Source: Duodenibacillus intestinigallinarum | Lineage (GTDB): Bacteria; Pseudomonadota; Gammaproteobacteria; Burkholderiales; Burkholderiaceae_F | Direction of reading: 5' to 3' | Assembly: GCA_019117105.1 (NCBI GenBank) | Contig: DXAH01000076.1 | Span: 1-24,141 of the forward strand | DNA length: 24,141 nucleotides | In this document: in pieces, positions 17,801 to 24,141 of the stretch | How positions within the stretch are numbered: position 1 is the stretch's first letter | Layout of the letters: each line of letters opens with the position of its first letter | Translations under genes and position numbers: made by a program | The notes under the pieces: model-generated | Seen by the model: the letters and a program-made list of their open reading frames with translations, nothing else | What the model was told of the DNA's origin: nothing | Databases searched by the model: none

Positions 17801-18394
17801 AACACCGTTTCATGTGAGCTTTTTAACGCAAAGACGATCGGTTCGAATGAAGCGACACCACCCTTTGTGCTCGATCGACTCACGTTCGGCGAGCGTCAGT
17901 GCGAAATGCCGTTCCTGCTTTCGGTTCCCAATTCGAAGCTTCGCTCCAAGGATGTAGCTGAGTGCATGGCCTCGCACGGTTTCCCGATGCAAAGCCTCCG
18001 GGACAATGTTTTGCAGGGGTATCTGACCGGTGCGATCGACATGGTGTTCGTTGCCGGCGGCAAGTATTACATCCTCGACTGGAAGAGCAACTGGTTGGGA
18101 GCCTCGCCAGAGGATTATTCGCAAGAGGCGCTGCGCGGGGAAATTGAGCGCAAGCATTACGCGCTGCAGTATGTGATTTATTTGACGGCGCTCAAGCGTC
18201 ATCTGATGGCAACAGCGGGGTTGACGCAGGAAACGGTCTGGAATGTGATCGGCGGCGCCTTTTACGTTTTTGTGCGAGGGGTGAACGCACAGTGCGCATT
18301 GGACGATGACGGACGACGCACCGGCGTGTATTTTGATTGTCCGCGAGAGGCGGTGGATGCGCTCGATGCGCTTTTGGGTGACAGCAATGACTAG
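14858..18394 (+). CDS. recB: RecBCD enzyme subunit RecB (helicase-nuclease)
   Basis: RecB is the 3'-5' SF1A helicase and the only nuclease of the RecBCD complex. The 1178-aa length matches E. coli (1180). Helicase motifs are in order: Walker A EASAGTGKT (27-35), VVTFTNAATAELRERV (58-73), TIHGFCQKML, Walker B VLIDEFQDTD (with DEFQD at 273-277), VFFVGDPKQAIYAFRGAE, TVHASKGLEYPVVYL and AYVAMTRASSRLVL. The C-terminal PD-(D/E)XK nuclease keeps D1061 in AIDMVF, D1074 and K1076 in ILDWKSNW, equivalent to E. coli D1067, D1080 and K1082, so both activities should be intact. A very acidic stretch lies at about 862-908, between helicase and nuclease. The ATG is 3 nt after recC with GGAATTGAGAG as ribosome-binding region; the 3' end overlaps recD by 8 nt. 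Confidence 0.97.
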   Translation: MNETERKELTSGFDVQTADLSGRWLVEASAGTGKTFALERIVLRLVIEEAVSIDRILVVTFTNAATAELRERVRALFFKASAVLKNGDEQSEFETFFERSRLREHDPAALIESALEHFDEASILTIHGFCQKMLSEFIFTRAGAYDVEFVSDTGFEAEVTQAFLRRELPALTPEQRAKVLEWGSLPQLLSKLGEHGSSVKPQARIDSDDLSDPALKELFERFLQEGPRRVRELERLHGVKSFSALLTEMYSLVQSGDSALERIRNRYDAVLIDEFQDTDRIQYRIFKALFLADVPQAPKSVFFVGDPKQAIYAFRGAELDVYLQARNDIEQMGGQSETAGLRTLETNYRSAPALVTAVNAFFSANGSSGSFLSADIRYSDLKTGASAMPLVRIRDGKPEFVPVMSLWVDDETLSGSKIEAVRQAEAKYMADDIASLLDGTVYIYRHGQWRVLRPGDIAILVKKRSASQHVQRELLARGVRTLLDDQTNVFTTSEADDVRAVFEAMLSPTDTKKFATARATRLIGRTLSDIREDLSAAGADRQLLQNALERFEASGPAAALSYIARERRLQERLLPIQGGVAMLMNHEQLGELLQEIYRQVGSPGAVLRAMTRLAHPSRPNENHCVRKPNDENVVRVVTVHASKGLEYPVVYLVQTESMRSQRRDAETFWMSGGADSDEVSVNPNEREDASGKVFEGRQLELLRQAYVAMTRASSRLVLPLFIAANSRQYSRDSANNAYVQAMTGEVSPVAQTMKEYVDVLGIVRNAAEETRRRYLASIKQSGQLPDVRAVCEALCRDLQQNLVPSEPCSGEDLFEIRSSVPPAAPVMSVQALRVQAADPVSVHSAWHRSSFTAIASGLGASVGEEFEAEEFEGADAVLEADEENQRAFAASAGEQDATVEIEEGQDEHLLQAQLLLRGAAAGDWIHKLLERVMNAKPENREAVLENIRPLLAASALLRRADPQQREAVLEAGAELIAGYVRNTVSCELFNAKTIGSNEATPPFVLDRLTFGERQCEMPFLLSVPNSKLRSKDVAECMASHGFPMQSLRDNVLQGYLTGAIDMVFVAGGKYYILDWKSNWLGASPEDYSQEALRGEIERKHYALQYVIYLTALKRHLMATAGLTQETVWNVIGGAFYVFVRGVNAQCALDDDGRRTGVYFDCPREAVDALDALLGDSND

Positions 18395-20411
18395 AAATCG
18401 ACGCGCACAAAACGACAGCCGACAGCAGAGTCTGGATTTCGGTCCTGTGCTTTATGCCGCGCAGGTACGCGAGCAGCAGACTGTGACGAAAACGCTCCGG
18501 CTCCTGGGCTCGAACGCGGCAGCCACGGACGCCGATCTGGACGCGGCGCGCATGCGTGCGCGTGCCGCCGTCAGCATGCTGCAGCGTCATGGTGAAAGCG
18601 GTATAGGTCCCGATATTGAAGACAAGTTGTCGCTTTTGATGTTCTGCGTTTTCGATGCGCTCAAAAACGGCAGTCTGTGCGTCGGGAAAGAAAAGTTCAA
18701 GCGTCACCTGGAACTCTACAACGACACGATGCAGCGGCGCGCTTCTTCGGCCGGAAAGGCATTTGAGCCTCTGGCGCAAACGTTGACGTTTGAAGCGCTG
18801 GTCAACGAACTCTGCAATTTCGGTCTGGTGGGACTTCCCGGCATGGCGGCCGGCGTAGGCGTCTTTGATGGCGGTCCGGCTTTGCTGGTGAGCGAAACGA
18901 CCGATGCCGAGACGCTTGTCTATACGCAGAAGTCTTACGCGCAGGAACAGACGCTCGGCGAGTACCTGGCAAGACTTGGCTTTGATTCTGTGGCCGTAGC
19001 CAAAGTTGACGCTCTGCATGAAGCGCAACGTGCAGCCACCATTGCTTTGGCCAACCGTCTCACAGTGATCAGCGGAGGTCCCGGAACCGGCAAAACCACC
19101 GCCGTGGTCAACATTCTCAAGTGTCTTATCGAGAACGATCCCGAAGCGATAATTCAGCTTGCCGCGCCGACCGGTAAAGCTGCCTCGCGCATGAAGGAGG
19201 CTGTGGCAAACAACGTTAGCCGTATCGAGGAAAAAGGCATTCAGGAAAAGCTTATGGGGCTGGAAGCCAAGACGCTGCACCGTTTGCTCTACACGCCCGG
19301 AGCCGACGGCAGAACGCCGAGCAAGAACAATCCTCTTCAAGCTGACATCGTTGTGGTTGACGAGTCGTCCATGATCGATATCCGCCTGGCAAGCAATTTG
19401 TTCAAGTGCATTGATGCCGACAGAACCAAAGTGATTCTGCTCGGCGATCGCTTCCAGCTTGCCGCCGTCGGTCCCGGTTCGTTTTTTGCGGACGTGAGCG
19501 ACCTGAAAGGGCCGCTGGCCGATAACATCAGCCATCTCACAAAGAGCTGGCGTTTTGATGCAAGCAAGGCGCTCGGAAAAATTGCAGAGGCAAGCCGCGA
19601 AGGTGAGGAACTGATTGTGACGGACGCTTTTGTCGAAAACAGCGACAACGATCCGCGAGTCGACAATCCGCTGCGACTGCACGAGGATGCCCCCAAGGGC
19701 GATCTGTCGGCGAGCTTTAAGAAGTGGTTTGAAAACGAATTGTCCTCGCCGCTCAAGGTAATTGCGGAACTGCGGCGCAATCGCACAGAAAAGTCGCTTC
19801 ACGATGCGGCGCGTGAGCTTGCGCGGCTCTACTTTTCCGTTGGCGTACTTGCCTCTAACCGCGAGGGTCCGATGAGTGCGCAGGCCGTCAACGCGTTTGC
19901 CGAATCGATTTTTGTCAAAGAGGGTATTCCTTATCCGGCGTTTCGTCCGATGATTGTCCGCCGCAACGACTCGATGCTTGAGGTCTACAACGGCGACATT
20001 GGTGTGGTGATGCCGGGGCAGAGCTGGTTTGAAGGAGCTGAATTCGATGCAACGCAGGCCAACGTCTATTTTCCGGACAGCGCACGCCTGGTGCGATTCG
20101 GCCTGATCGGTCACATTGAGCCTGCTTTTGCCATTACGATTCATCAATCGCAAGGCTCGGAATACCATCACGTTGCCGTACTCATGCCCCAGGATCCTAA
20201 CTCGGGGCTGGCTACGCGAGAGCTTTTCTACACCGCCGTCACCCGCGTGCGCGATGAGCGCAACGGTAAGCAGACGACCTATGGATCGCTGGACGTCTTC
20301 GGAAATCTTACCGTGGTAAAAAAGGCGCTGCGCACGCCGGTTCAGCGTCAGGGCGGTTTGATTCGACGTATTGTCGAAGCCAAGGACAGAATGCAGAAAA
20401 CAAGGAGATAA
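18387..20411 (+). CDS. recD: RecBCD enzyme subunit RecD (5'-3' helicase)
   Basis: RecD is the fast 5'-3' SF1B motor of RecBCD. The product is 674 aa, somewhat longer than E. coli RecD (608). Motifs are Walker A SGGPGTGKTT (229-238), LAAPTGKAASRMKEAV (258-273), TLHRLLY, Walker B IVVVDESSMID (321-331, DESS 325-328), LLGDRFQLAAVGPGSFFADV (351-370), TIHQSQGSEYHHVAVL (584-599) and ELFYTAVTRVRD. The start is set at ATG 18387 inside the last codons of recB (8-nt overlap), typical of translational coupling; an open extension to 18306 would run 89 bp into recB. The N-terminal part (about 80-150) corresponds to the RecB-contacting domain. ybaK follows after 2 bp with its ribosome-binding site inside recD. 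Confidence 0.96.
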   Translation: MTRNRRAQNDSRQQSLDFGPVLYAAQVREQQTVTKTLRLLGSNAAATDADLDAARMRARAAVSMLQRHGESGIGPDIEDKLSLLMFCVFDALKNGSLCVGKEKFKRHLELYNDTMQRRASSAGKAFEPLAQTLTFEALVNELCNFGLVGLPGMAAGVGVFDGGPALLVSETTDAETLVYTQKSYAQEQTLGEYLARLGFDSVAVAKVDALHEAQRAATIALANRLTVISGGPGTGKTTAVVNILKCLIENDPEAIIQLAAPTGKAASRMKEAVANNVSRIEEKGIQEKLMGLEAKTLHRLLYTPGADGRTPSKNNPLQADIVVVDESSMIDIRLASNLFKCIDADRTKVILLGDRFQLAAVGPGSFFADVSDLKGPLADNISHLTKSWRFDASKALGKIAEASREGEELIVTDAFVENSDNDPRVDNPLRLHEDAPKGDLSASFKKWFENELSSPLKVIAELRRNRTEKSLHDAARELARLYFSVGVLASNREGPMSAQAVNAFAESIFVKEGIPYPAFRPMIVRRNDSMLEVYNGDIGVVMPGQSWFEGAEFDATQANVYFPDSARLVRFGLIGHIEPAFAITIHQSQGSEYHHVAVLMPQDPNSGLATRELFYTAVTRVRDERNGKQTTYGSLDVFGNLTVVKKALRTPVQRQGGLIRRIVEAKDRMQKTRR

Positions 20412-20413
20412 CT

Positions 20414-20884
20414 ATGTCGAGAGAACGAGCTCTGGCTCAATTGCAGACCGAAGGGTGGGGCGATCGCGTACGCTTTTTTGAAGCCAATACGGCAACGGTG
20501 GCGCTGGCCGCCCAGGCTTTGGGCTGCGAGCCCGCGCACATTGCCAAGACGTTGGCGCTGCGCTCGCCCGACGGCGCCGTTCTGGTGCTGGCTGCGGGCG
20601 ACGTGAAATTGTCAAACGCCAAGTTTAGGGAGCACTTCGGCTTCAAAGCGCAGATGATCCGCGGTGAAGAGGTGGAAGCGCTCGTGGGACATGCTCCGGG
20701 CGGTGTTTGCCCCTTTGGCGTCAACGAAGGCGTGCAGATTTATTGCGATGTAAGCCTACAGCGCTTCGAGACGGTTTACCCGGCCTGCGGAGACGATCAA
20801 AGTGCGGTGCGTTTTACGCCGCAGGAACTGTTTGAAGCCTCGCACGCACTCGGTTGGGTTGACGTGACCGTTGTGCGGGAATAA
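20414..20884 (+). CDS. YbaK/EbsC-family aminoacyl-tRNA deacylase
   Basis: This 156-aa protein belongs to the YbaK/ProX editing-domain superfamily, free-standing relatives of the prolyl-tRNA synthetase editing domain that hydrolyse mischarged tRNAs such as Cys-tRNA(Pro) or Ala-tRNA(Pro). Visible signatures are AKTLALR (44-50) with the conserved lysine K45, LVLAAGDVKLSNAKF (57-71) and GGVCPFGV (96-103), the family's glycine-rich loop. Which tRNA it edits cannot be told from the sequence. AAGGAG (20403-20408), inside the end of recD, gives a good ribosome-binding site for the ATG 2 bp after the recD stop, so it is almost certainly read in the recCBD transcript. It ends 6 bp from the convergent dus gene. 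Confidence 0.9.
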   Translation: MSRERALAQLQTEGWGDRVRFFEANTATVALAAQALGCEPAHIAKTLALRSPDGAVLVLAAGDVKLSNAKFREHFGFKAQMIRGEEVEALVGHAPGGVCPFGVNEGVQIYCDVSLQRFETVYPACGDDQSAVRFTPQELFEASHALGWVDVTVVRE

Positions 20885-20890
20885 CGAAAC

Positions 20891-21910
20891 TCAGAGCGGT
20901 TTGCGCCAGCCGTAGCGAGCGTCGCGGCGCAGTGGGAAGCCCTCGGCCGCCTCTCGGACCGCAGCTTCAAAGTCGGGAATCTGTTTGCAGCGGAAGATCT
21001 TTGAAGCGGCTTTCTGGAGGCGCGCTTCGTCGCCGTCTTCGCCGAAAAGACATAGCTGAAAGAACCAATATTCCTTCATGCGCATCATGGCGTTTTTCTG
21101 ACTTTCGAAGAGCGTCGTGTAGGCCTCAAAGAGCGCCTCGTGAAAGGAAAGGATTTCCGAAAGGCTCGCCGCATTTCCGCCCTTGGATTTGCGAAAGAGG
21201 GCGGGATCGGCCATCAGTGCCCGGCCAACCATGCTTTCGGCCAGACCGCCAGGAGCGCCCGAGTAGCGCAAGGAGACCTTTTCGATGTCCTCGGGAGTGA
21301 TCAGGTCGCCGTTGTAGCCCAGCGGCATCGGCAAAGAGGACAGAACCTTGTCGAGAACCTCCAGACGCACGTCTCCGCGGTAGAGATCCGTTTTTAGGCG
21401 CGGATGCACAATGAGCCGCGTCATGGGGAAACGCGCGTATATGTCGACGAGGTTTTCAAATTCGTCGGGTGAGCGATAGCCCACTCGCGTCTTGAGTGAA
21501 ACGGCTATCGGCAAGTCCGCTTCAAAAATGCGGGACAAAAAGGCGTGCAGCTCCGTCGGATACTGCAAAAAGCCCGAGCCTTTGCCTTTGGCGGTAACGG
21601 TGCCCGCGGGGCAGCCCAAATTGAGATTGATTTCTTTGTACCCGAGATCTGCTAGAGCTTTGGCCGCCCAGATGAAATCGTCGGCGTTTCTCGTGAGCAG
21701 CTGAGGAATGGCGCAGATTCCTTCATTGGCCTGCGGAGCAAGTTCTCGCATCTGCCGATCGGTGAACTTCGGCTCACGCGTGGGCGTGACGAACGGAAGG
21801 TAGTAGCGGTCGGCTGCGCCGAAAAACTGTGCGTGCAGACGGCGATAGACAACGGTCGTGAGACCTTCCATGGGCGCAACGGTGAGTTCGGGCAAAGTGG
21901 AGAGCGGCAT
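20891..21910 (-). CDS. tRNA-dihydrouridine synthase family protein
   Basis: This 339-aa FMN-dependent Dus-family reductase converts specific uridines in the tRNA D-loop to dihydrouridine. The TIM-barrel opens with LTVAPMEGLTTVVYR (9-23), the FMN phosphate and substrate-loop segment. INLNLGCPAGTVTAKGKGSG (94-113) contains the expected catalytic cysteine C100; then follow SLKTRVGYRSPDEF, LIVHPRLKTDLYRGDV and LGYNGDLITPEDIE, and SMVGRALMADPALF for FMN binding. The GKGSGFL version of the active-site loop, where E. coli Dus enzymes have G.GA.LL, and the PFVTPTREPKF segment make it a divergent branch; I cannot assign DusA, DusB or DusC. No clear ribosome-binding site precedes the ATG. It diverges from the AGCS gene and converges on ybaK with a 6-bp gap. 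Confidence 0.9.
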   Translation of the reverse strand: MPLSTLPELTVAPMEGLTTVVYRRLHAQFFGAADRYYLPFVTPTREPKFTDRQMRELAPQANEGICAIPQLLTRNADDFIWAAKALADLGYKEINLNLGCPAGTVTAKGKGSGFLQYPTELHAFLSRIFEADLPIAVSLKTRVGYRSPDEFENLVDIYARFPMTRLIVHPRLKTDLYRGDVRLEVLDKVLSSLPMPLGYNGDLITPEDIEKVSLRYSGAPGGLAESMVGRALMADPALFRKSKGGNAASLSEILSFHEALFEAYTTLFESQKNAMMRMKEYWFFQLCLFGEDGDEARLQKAASKIFRCKQIPDFEAAVREAAEGFPLRRDARYGWRKPL

Positions 21911-22088
21911 GAATGGGAATCGGCGAAAAAAGCGAGAGCGGCATTGTATCGATACAGTCTTAGACTCTCAAACGAGAAGTTGGTATGCGCCAAAGTTACT
22001 GCTTTCAGATTGCTCCGAAGCTTCTGTAAAATAGCGGCCTTTCTTTTCGACAGTAAAAACAAGAAGATACAACGGGGGATCGACAACA

Positions 22089-23540
22089 TTGACTGACGGA
22101 TTAAATCAATTTGCGCATATCCTTGGAGAACTTGTCGGCACGGTCAACAATTTTCTCTGGACGTACATTCTCATCGCCGCCCTGATTCTGCTGGGGCTGT
22201 GGTTTACCTACAAAACGAAGTTCGTTCAGATTCGCTGCATTCCCGAAATGTTTCGCCTTATTGGCGAAGGCGTTGGCAGTCTGCCGCGCGAGGGGCACAT
22301 CTCGACGTTCCAGGCCTTCTGCGTGTCAACCGCTTCGCGCGTGGGTGTGGGCAACATCGCGGGCATTGCCATCGCGGTGGTTCTCGGTGGTCCGGGCGCC
22401 GTGTTCTGGATGTGGGTGATCGCAACGATCGGCGCGGCTTCGGGCTTTGTGGAATCGACGCTTGCTCAGATCTACAAGGTCAAGCGTCCTCAAGGCGGTT
22501 TTGCGGGTGGTCCGGCCTACTACATCCGCAACGTGATTGGCTCTCCCTTCTTTGCGGGCCTCTTTGCGGTCTTGATCTCGGTGACCTACGGCCTGATCTT
22601 CAATTCGGTTCAGGCAAACACGATGGCCTTGTCCGTGCAGACGAGCTGGGGTGTTTCGACCTTTGCCACGGGGCTTACGGTTGCAGTTCTCACGGCACTC
22701 ATCATCTTCGGTGGTCTGACTCGCATCGCCCGCGTCGTGGGCGTGATGGTGCCTTTCATGGCTGGCGCCTACCTGATGGTCGCGATCTTCTTTACCTGCA
22801 TGCACATCGATCAGTACCCGCGCGTGCTCTATGAAATCGTCACGAACGCGTTCGACTTCGACGCCGCCTACGGTGCGACGTTCGGCATGATCGTGATGAC
22901 CGGCATCAAGCGTGGTCTCTTCTCGAACGAAGCCGGTATGGGTGCCGTTCCGAACGCTGCCGCTGCGGCCGATGCTACACATCCGGTCAAGCAGGGGCTG
23001 GTTCAGGCGCTCGGCGTTTACTTCGACACCATGGTTGTCTGTACGGCTTCGGCCATGATCGTTCTGATCGTGCCGGGCTGGAAGGAATCAGGGCTCACCG
23101 GCATCGAACTCATCCAGCACATGCTTTCCTCCGAGATCGGTTCCTGGATGAACCATTTCATCACGGTCGTGGTGCTTTTCTTTGCGTTTAGCTCCATCAT
23201 CGGCAACTACTTCTACGGTGAAATGAACATGGGCTTTATCAGCAAGCATCCGGCGGCGCTGTGGATTTTCCGTGCTCTGGTGGTGCTGATGGCTTTCATC
23301 GGCAGCGTGACCGAACTGGGTTTGGTGTGGAATCTCGCCGATCTCTTCATGGCACTGATGGCTTTGGTCAACCTGGCGTCCATTGCGATAATCGGACGCT
23401 ATGCCTACAGGGCGTTGGACGATTACATCAAGCAGAAGAAAGCCGGCATTGAGAATCCGGAATTCGATCCGAAATGTCTGGGCAATATGCGCGGCGTACA
23501 GTGCTGGCCTCGCAATAAAGACGAGGAAATTGTCCAGTAA
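22089..23540 (+). CDS. Sodium:alanine/glycine symporter (AGCS family)
   Basis: This 483-aa inner-membrane carrier of the AGCS (AlsT/YaaJ/DagA) family imports alanine or glycine with Na+. Family signatures are SRVGVGNIAGIAIAVVLGGP (83-102), then GAVFWMWVIATIGAASGFVE, GGFAGGPAYYI (136-146), and GLFSNEAGMGAVPNAAAAAD. About ten or eleven hydrophobic segments are visible. The start is TTG at 22089, with GGGGGA upstream at about 10 nt; the first in-frame ATG (M54) lies after the first membrane segment, so TTG is needed to keep a normal N-terminus. A TAAAAT -10-like box at 22027-22032 could be its promoter, with no good -35. A terminator at 23564-23599 ends the unit. Alanine versus glycine preference cannot be read from the sequence. 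Confidence 0.94.
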   Translation: MTDGLNQFAHILGELVGTVNNFLWTYILIAALILLGLWFTYKTKFVQIRCIPEMFRLIGEGVGSLPREGHISTFQAFCVSTASRVGVGNIAGIAIAVVLGGPGAVFWMWVIATIGAASGFVESTLAQIYKVKRPQGGFAGGPAYYIRNVIGSPFFAGLFAVLISVTYGLIFNSVQANTMALSVQTSWGVSTFATGLTVAVLTALIIFGGLTRIARVVGVMVPFMAGAYLMVAIFFTCMHIDQYPRVLYEIVTNAFDFDAAYGATFGMIVMTGIKRGLFSNEAGMGAVPNAAAAADATHPVKQGLVQALGVYFDTMVVCTASAMIVLIVPGWKESGLTGIELIQHMLSSEIGSWMNHFITVVVLFFAFSSIIGNYFYGEMNMGFISKHPAALWIFRALVVLMAFIGSVTELGLVWNLADLFMALMALVNLASIAIIGRYAYRALDDYIKQKKAGIENPEFDPKCLGNMRGVQCWPRNKDEEIVQ

Positions 23541-23563
23541 ATCAATTGGTTGCAATTGACTTG

Positions 23564-23599
23564 ACGGCAGTCGGAAGCAATTTCGGCTGCCGTTTTTTT
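23564..23599 (+). terminator. Rho-independent terminator of the AGCS symporter gene
   Basis: ACGGCAG (23564-23570) pairs with CTGCCGT (23587-23593) in a 7-bp stem with a 16-nt loop, followed by a seven-T run (23593-23599). It lies 23 bp after the stop codon. Confidence 0.85.
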
Positions 23600-23636
23600 C
23601 GAGATTTTCCAGACGAAACAAGGCTTTTTGAGTGTT

Positions 23637-23673
23637 ATAGAGAAAAGCTATCAAAAGAGGTCTCAAATAGTAT
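23637..23673 (+). promoter_or_regulatory. OxyR-like operator upstream of dps
   Basis: ATAG-N7-CTAT (23637-23651) is a perfect half of the OxyR consensus, which is four tetranucleotides ATAG/CTAT spaced by 7 nt. At the next two spaced positions the sequence is GGTC (23659-23662, no match) and GTAT (23670-23673, 3 of 4). The right end abuts the candidate -35, the usual layout for OxyR activation. Binding is inference; no OxyR gene is in the window. Confidence 0.45.
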
Positions 23674-23702
23674 TGGACGCGGACGAAACGGTATCCCATA
23701 AT
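23673..23702 (+). promoter_or_regulatory. Candidate sigma-70 promoter of dps
   Basis: CATAAT (23697-23702) matches the -10 consensus at 5 of 6 positions; TTGGAC (23673-23678) is a weak -35 at an 18-nt spacing. Transcription would start near 23709 and leave a leader of about 45 nt. A weak -35 fits an activator-dependent promoter. Confidence 0.5.
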
Positions 23703-23754
23703 GCACTCAACACGGCGAACGAATCGCCGCACAGATTTGATAGGAGAAATGAAA

Positions 23755-24141
23755 ATGACCTGCCCTCATGCTAACAACCAGGCTTGCGAAACCTCTGCCG
23801 TCTGCCCCGTCAAGGTTTATCTCGCCAATCTCGCTGTCCTGAACGCCAAGCTGCACAACCTGCACTGGAACGTCGTTGGCCGCGCCTTCATCCAGGTGCA
23901 TGAATACACCGAGGGTCTCTACGACGAACTGTTCGAACAGTTTGACGCCGTGGCCGAAGCTATGAAGATGCGCGGTGGCTTCCCGCCGGTTCGTCTCAGC
24001 GAATTCCTGAAGATCGCCACGGTCGAAGAACTCGACGCCCGCGACTTCTCGGTGTCTGAAGTGCTGCAGATTGTGACCGAAGATGTGCTCAAGATGCAGG
24101 CTTTGGCCAAGGAAATCCGCGAAGGCGCCGACAAGATGGGC
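23755..24141 (+). CDS. dps: Dps-family DNA-binding ferritin-like protein, N-terminal part (3' end outside window)
   Basis: The first 129 residues of a Dps mini-ferritin are present; typical Dps is 150-170 aa. Dps dodecamers oxidise iron with peroxide, store it and can shield DNA. KLHNLHWNVVGRAFIQVHE and the following helix carry the inter-subunit ferroxidase residues H37, W38, H49, E53 (Asp in E. coli), D64 and E68. GGAG (23743-23746) is 8 nt before ATG 23755; another in-frame ATG at 23749 is only 2 nt away from it and less likely. The N-terminus carries three cysteines and a histidine (C3, H5, C11, C17), unlike the Lys/Arg-rich tail of E. coli Dps, so DNA binding by that tail is doubtful. 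The gene follows its own OxyR-like site and promoter. Confidence 0.93.
   Translation, partial: MTCPHANNQACETSAVCPVKVYLANLAVLNAKLHNLHWNVVGRAFIQVHEYTEGLYDELFEQFDAVAEAMKMRGGFPPVRLSEFLKIATVEELDARDFSVSEVLQIVTEDVLKMQALAKEIREGADKMG

Noticed and set aside
18306..18386. 27-codon upstream extension of recD.
   Set aside because: It lies wholly inside recB; an ATG at 18387 gives the usual short overlap.
18192..20171. Open frame of 659 codons on the - strand opposite recB/recD.
   Set aside because: RecD motifs run through the + strand for the whole stretch; the antisense product is Arg/His-rich, has no recognisable domain, and is explained by GC codon bias.

Overview
The window reads as an ordinary chromosomal segment of a Gram-negative proteobacterium, about mid-50s % GC by eye and densely coded. 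A leuB-asd pair, DarP (YjgA) next to MogA, a recC-recB-recD cluster without ptrA, and enterobacterial-like Asd, HtpX and LysP proteins point to a betaproteobacterium. A gut Burkholderiales such as the Sutterella/Parasutterella group is my best guess, by inference only. I see no phage, transposon, CRISPR array, tRNA or rRNA.

Layout, left to right. (1) 1-2008, + strand: the 3' part of leuB (leucine synthesis), then asd (lysine/threonine/methionine branch), closed by a strong terminator. The 120-bp leuB-asd spacer holds two perfect stem-loops with an alternative pairing. (2) 2127-4413, - strand: darP (ribosome maturation), then a 538-aa fusion of the molybdopterin adenylyltransferase MogA to an alpha/beta-hydrolase esterase, then a terminator. 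(3) 4694-5660, + strand: htpX membrane protease and its terminator. (4) 5862-7346, + strand: lysP lysine permease, whose ribosome-binding site lies in a potential hairpin. (5) 7353-11010, - strand: valS, followed 19 bp downstream by an unrecognised 266-aa gene that may combine a uracil-glycosylase-like N-terminal part with a winged-helix C-terminal part. (6) 11315-20884, + strand: recC-recB-recD plus a YbaK-family aminoacyl-tRNA deacylase, in one tightly packed operon that encodes the RecBCD helicase-nuclease. (7) 20891-21910, - strand: a divergent tRNA-dihydrouridine synthase. (8) 22089-23540, + strand: a sodium:alanine (AGCS) symporter that starts at TTG, with its terminator. (9) 23755 to the end, + strand: a truncated Dps-type ferritin with a Cys-bearing N-terminus, preceded by an OxyR-like operator and a promoter.

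Common themes are amino-acid supply (leuB, asd, lysP, AGCS, valS), translation quality and ribosome maturation (valS, ybaK, dus, darP), and stress or DNA protection (htpX, recBCD, dps). None of these is a defence island. The most unusual items are the MogA-esterase fusion, the uncharacterised gene after valS, and several candidate regulatory structures in the spacers. The window shows no clear multi-gene novel system.
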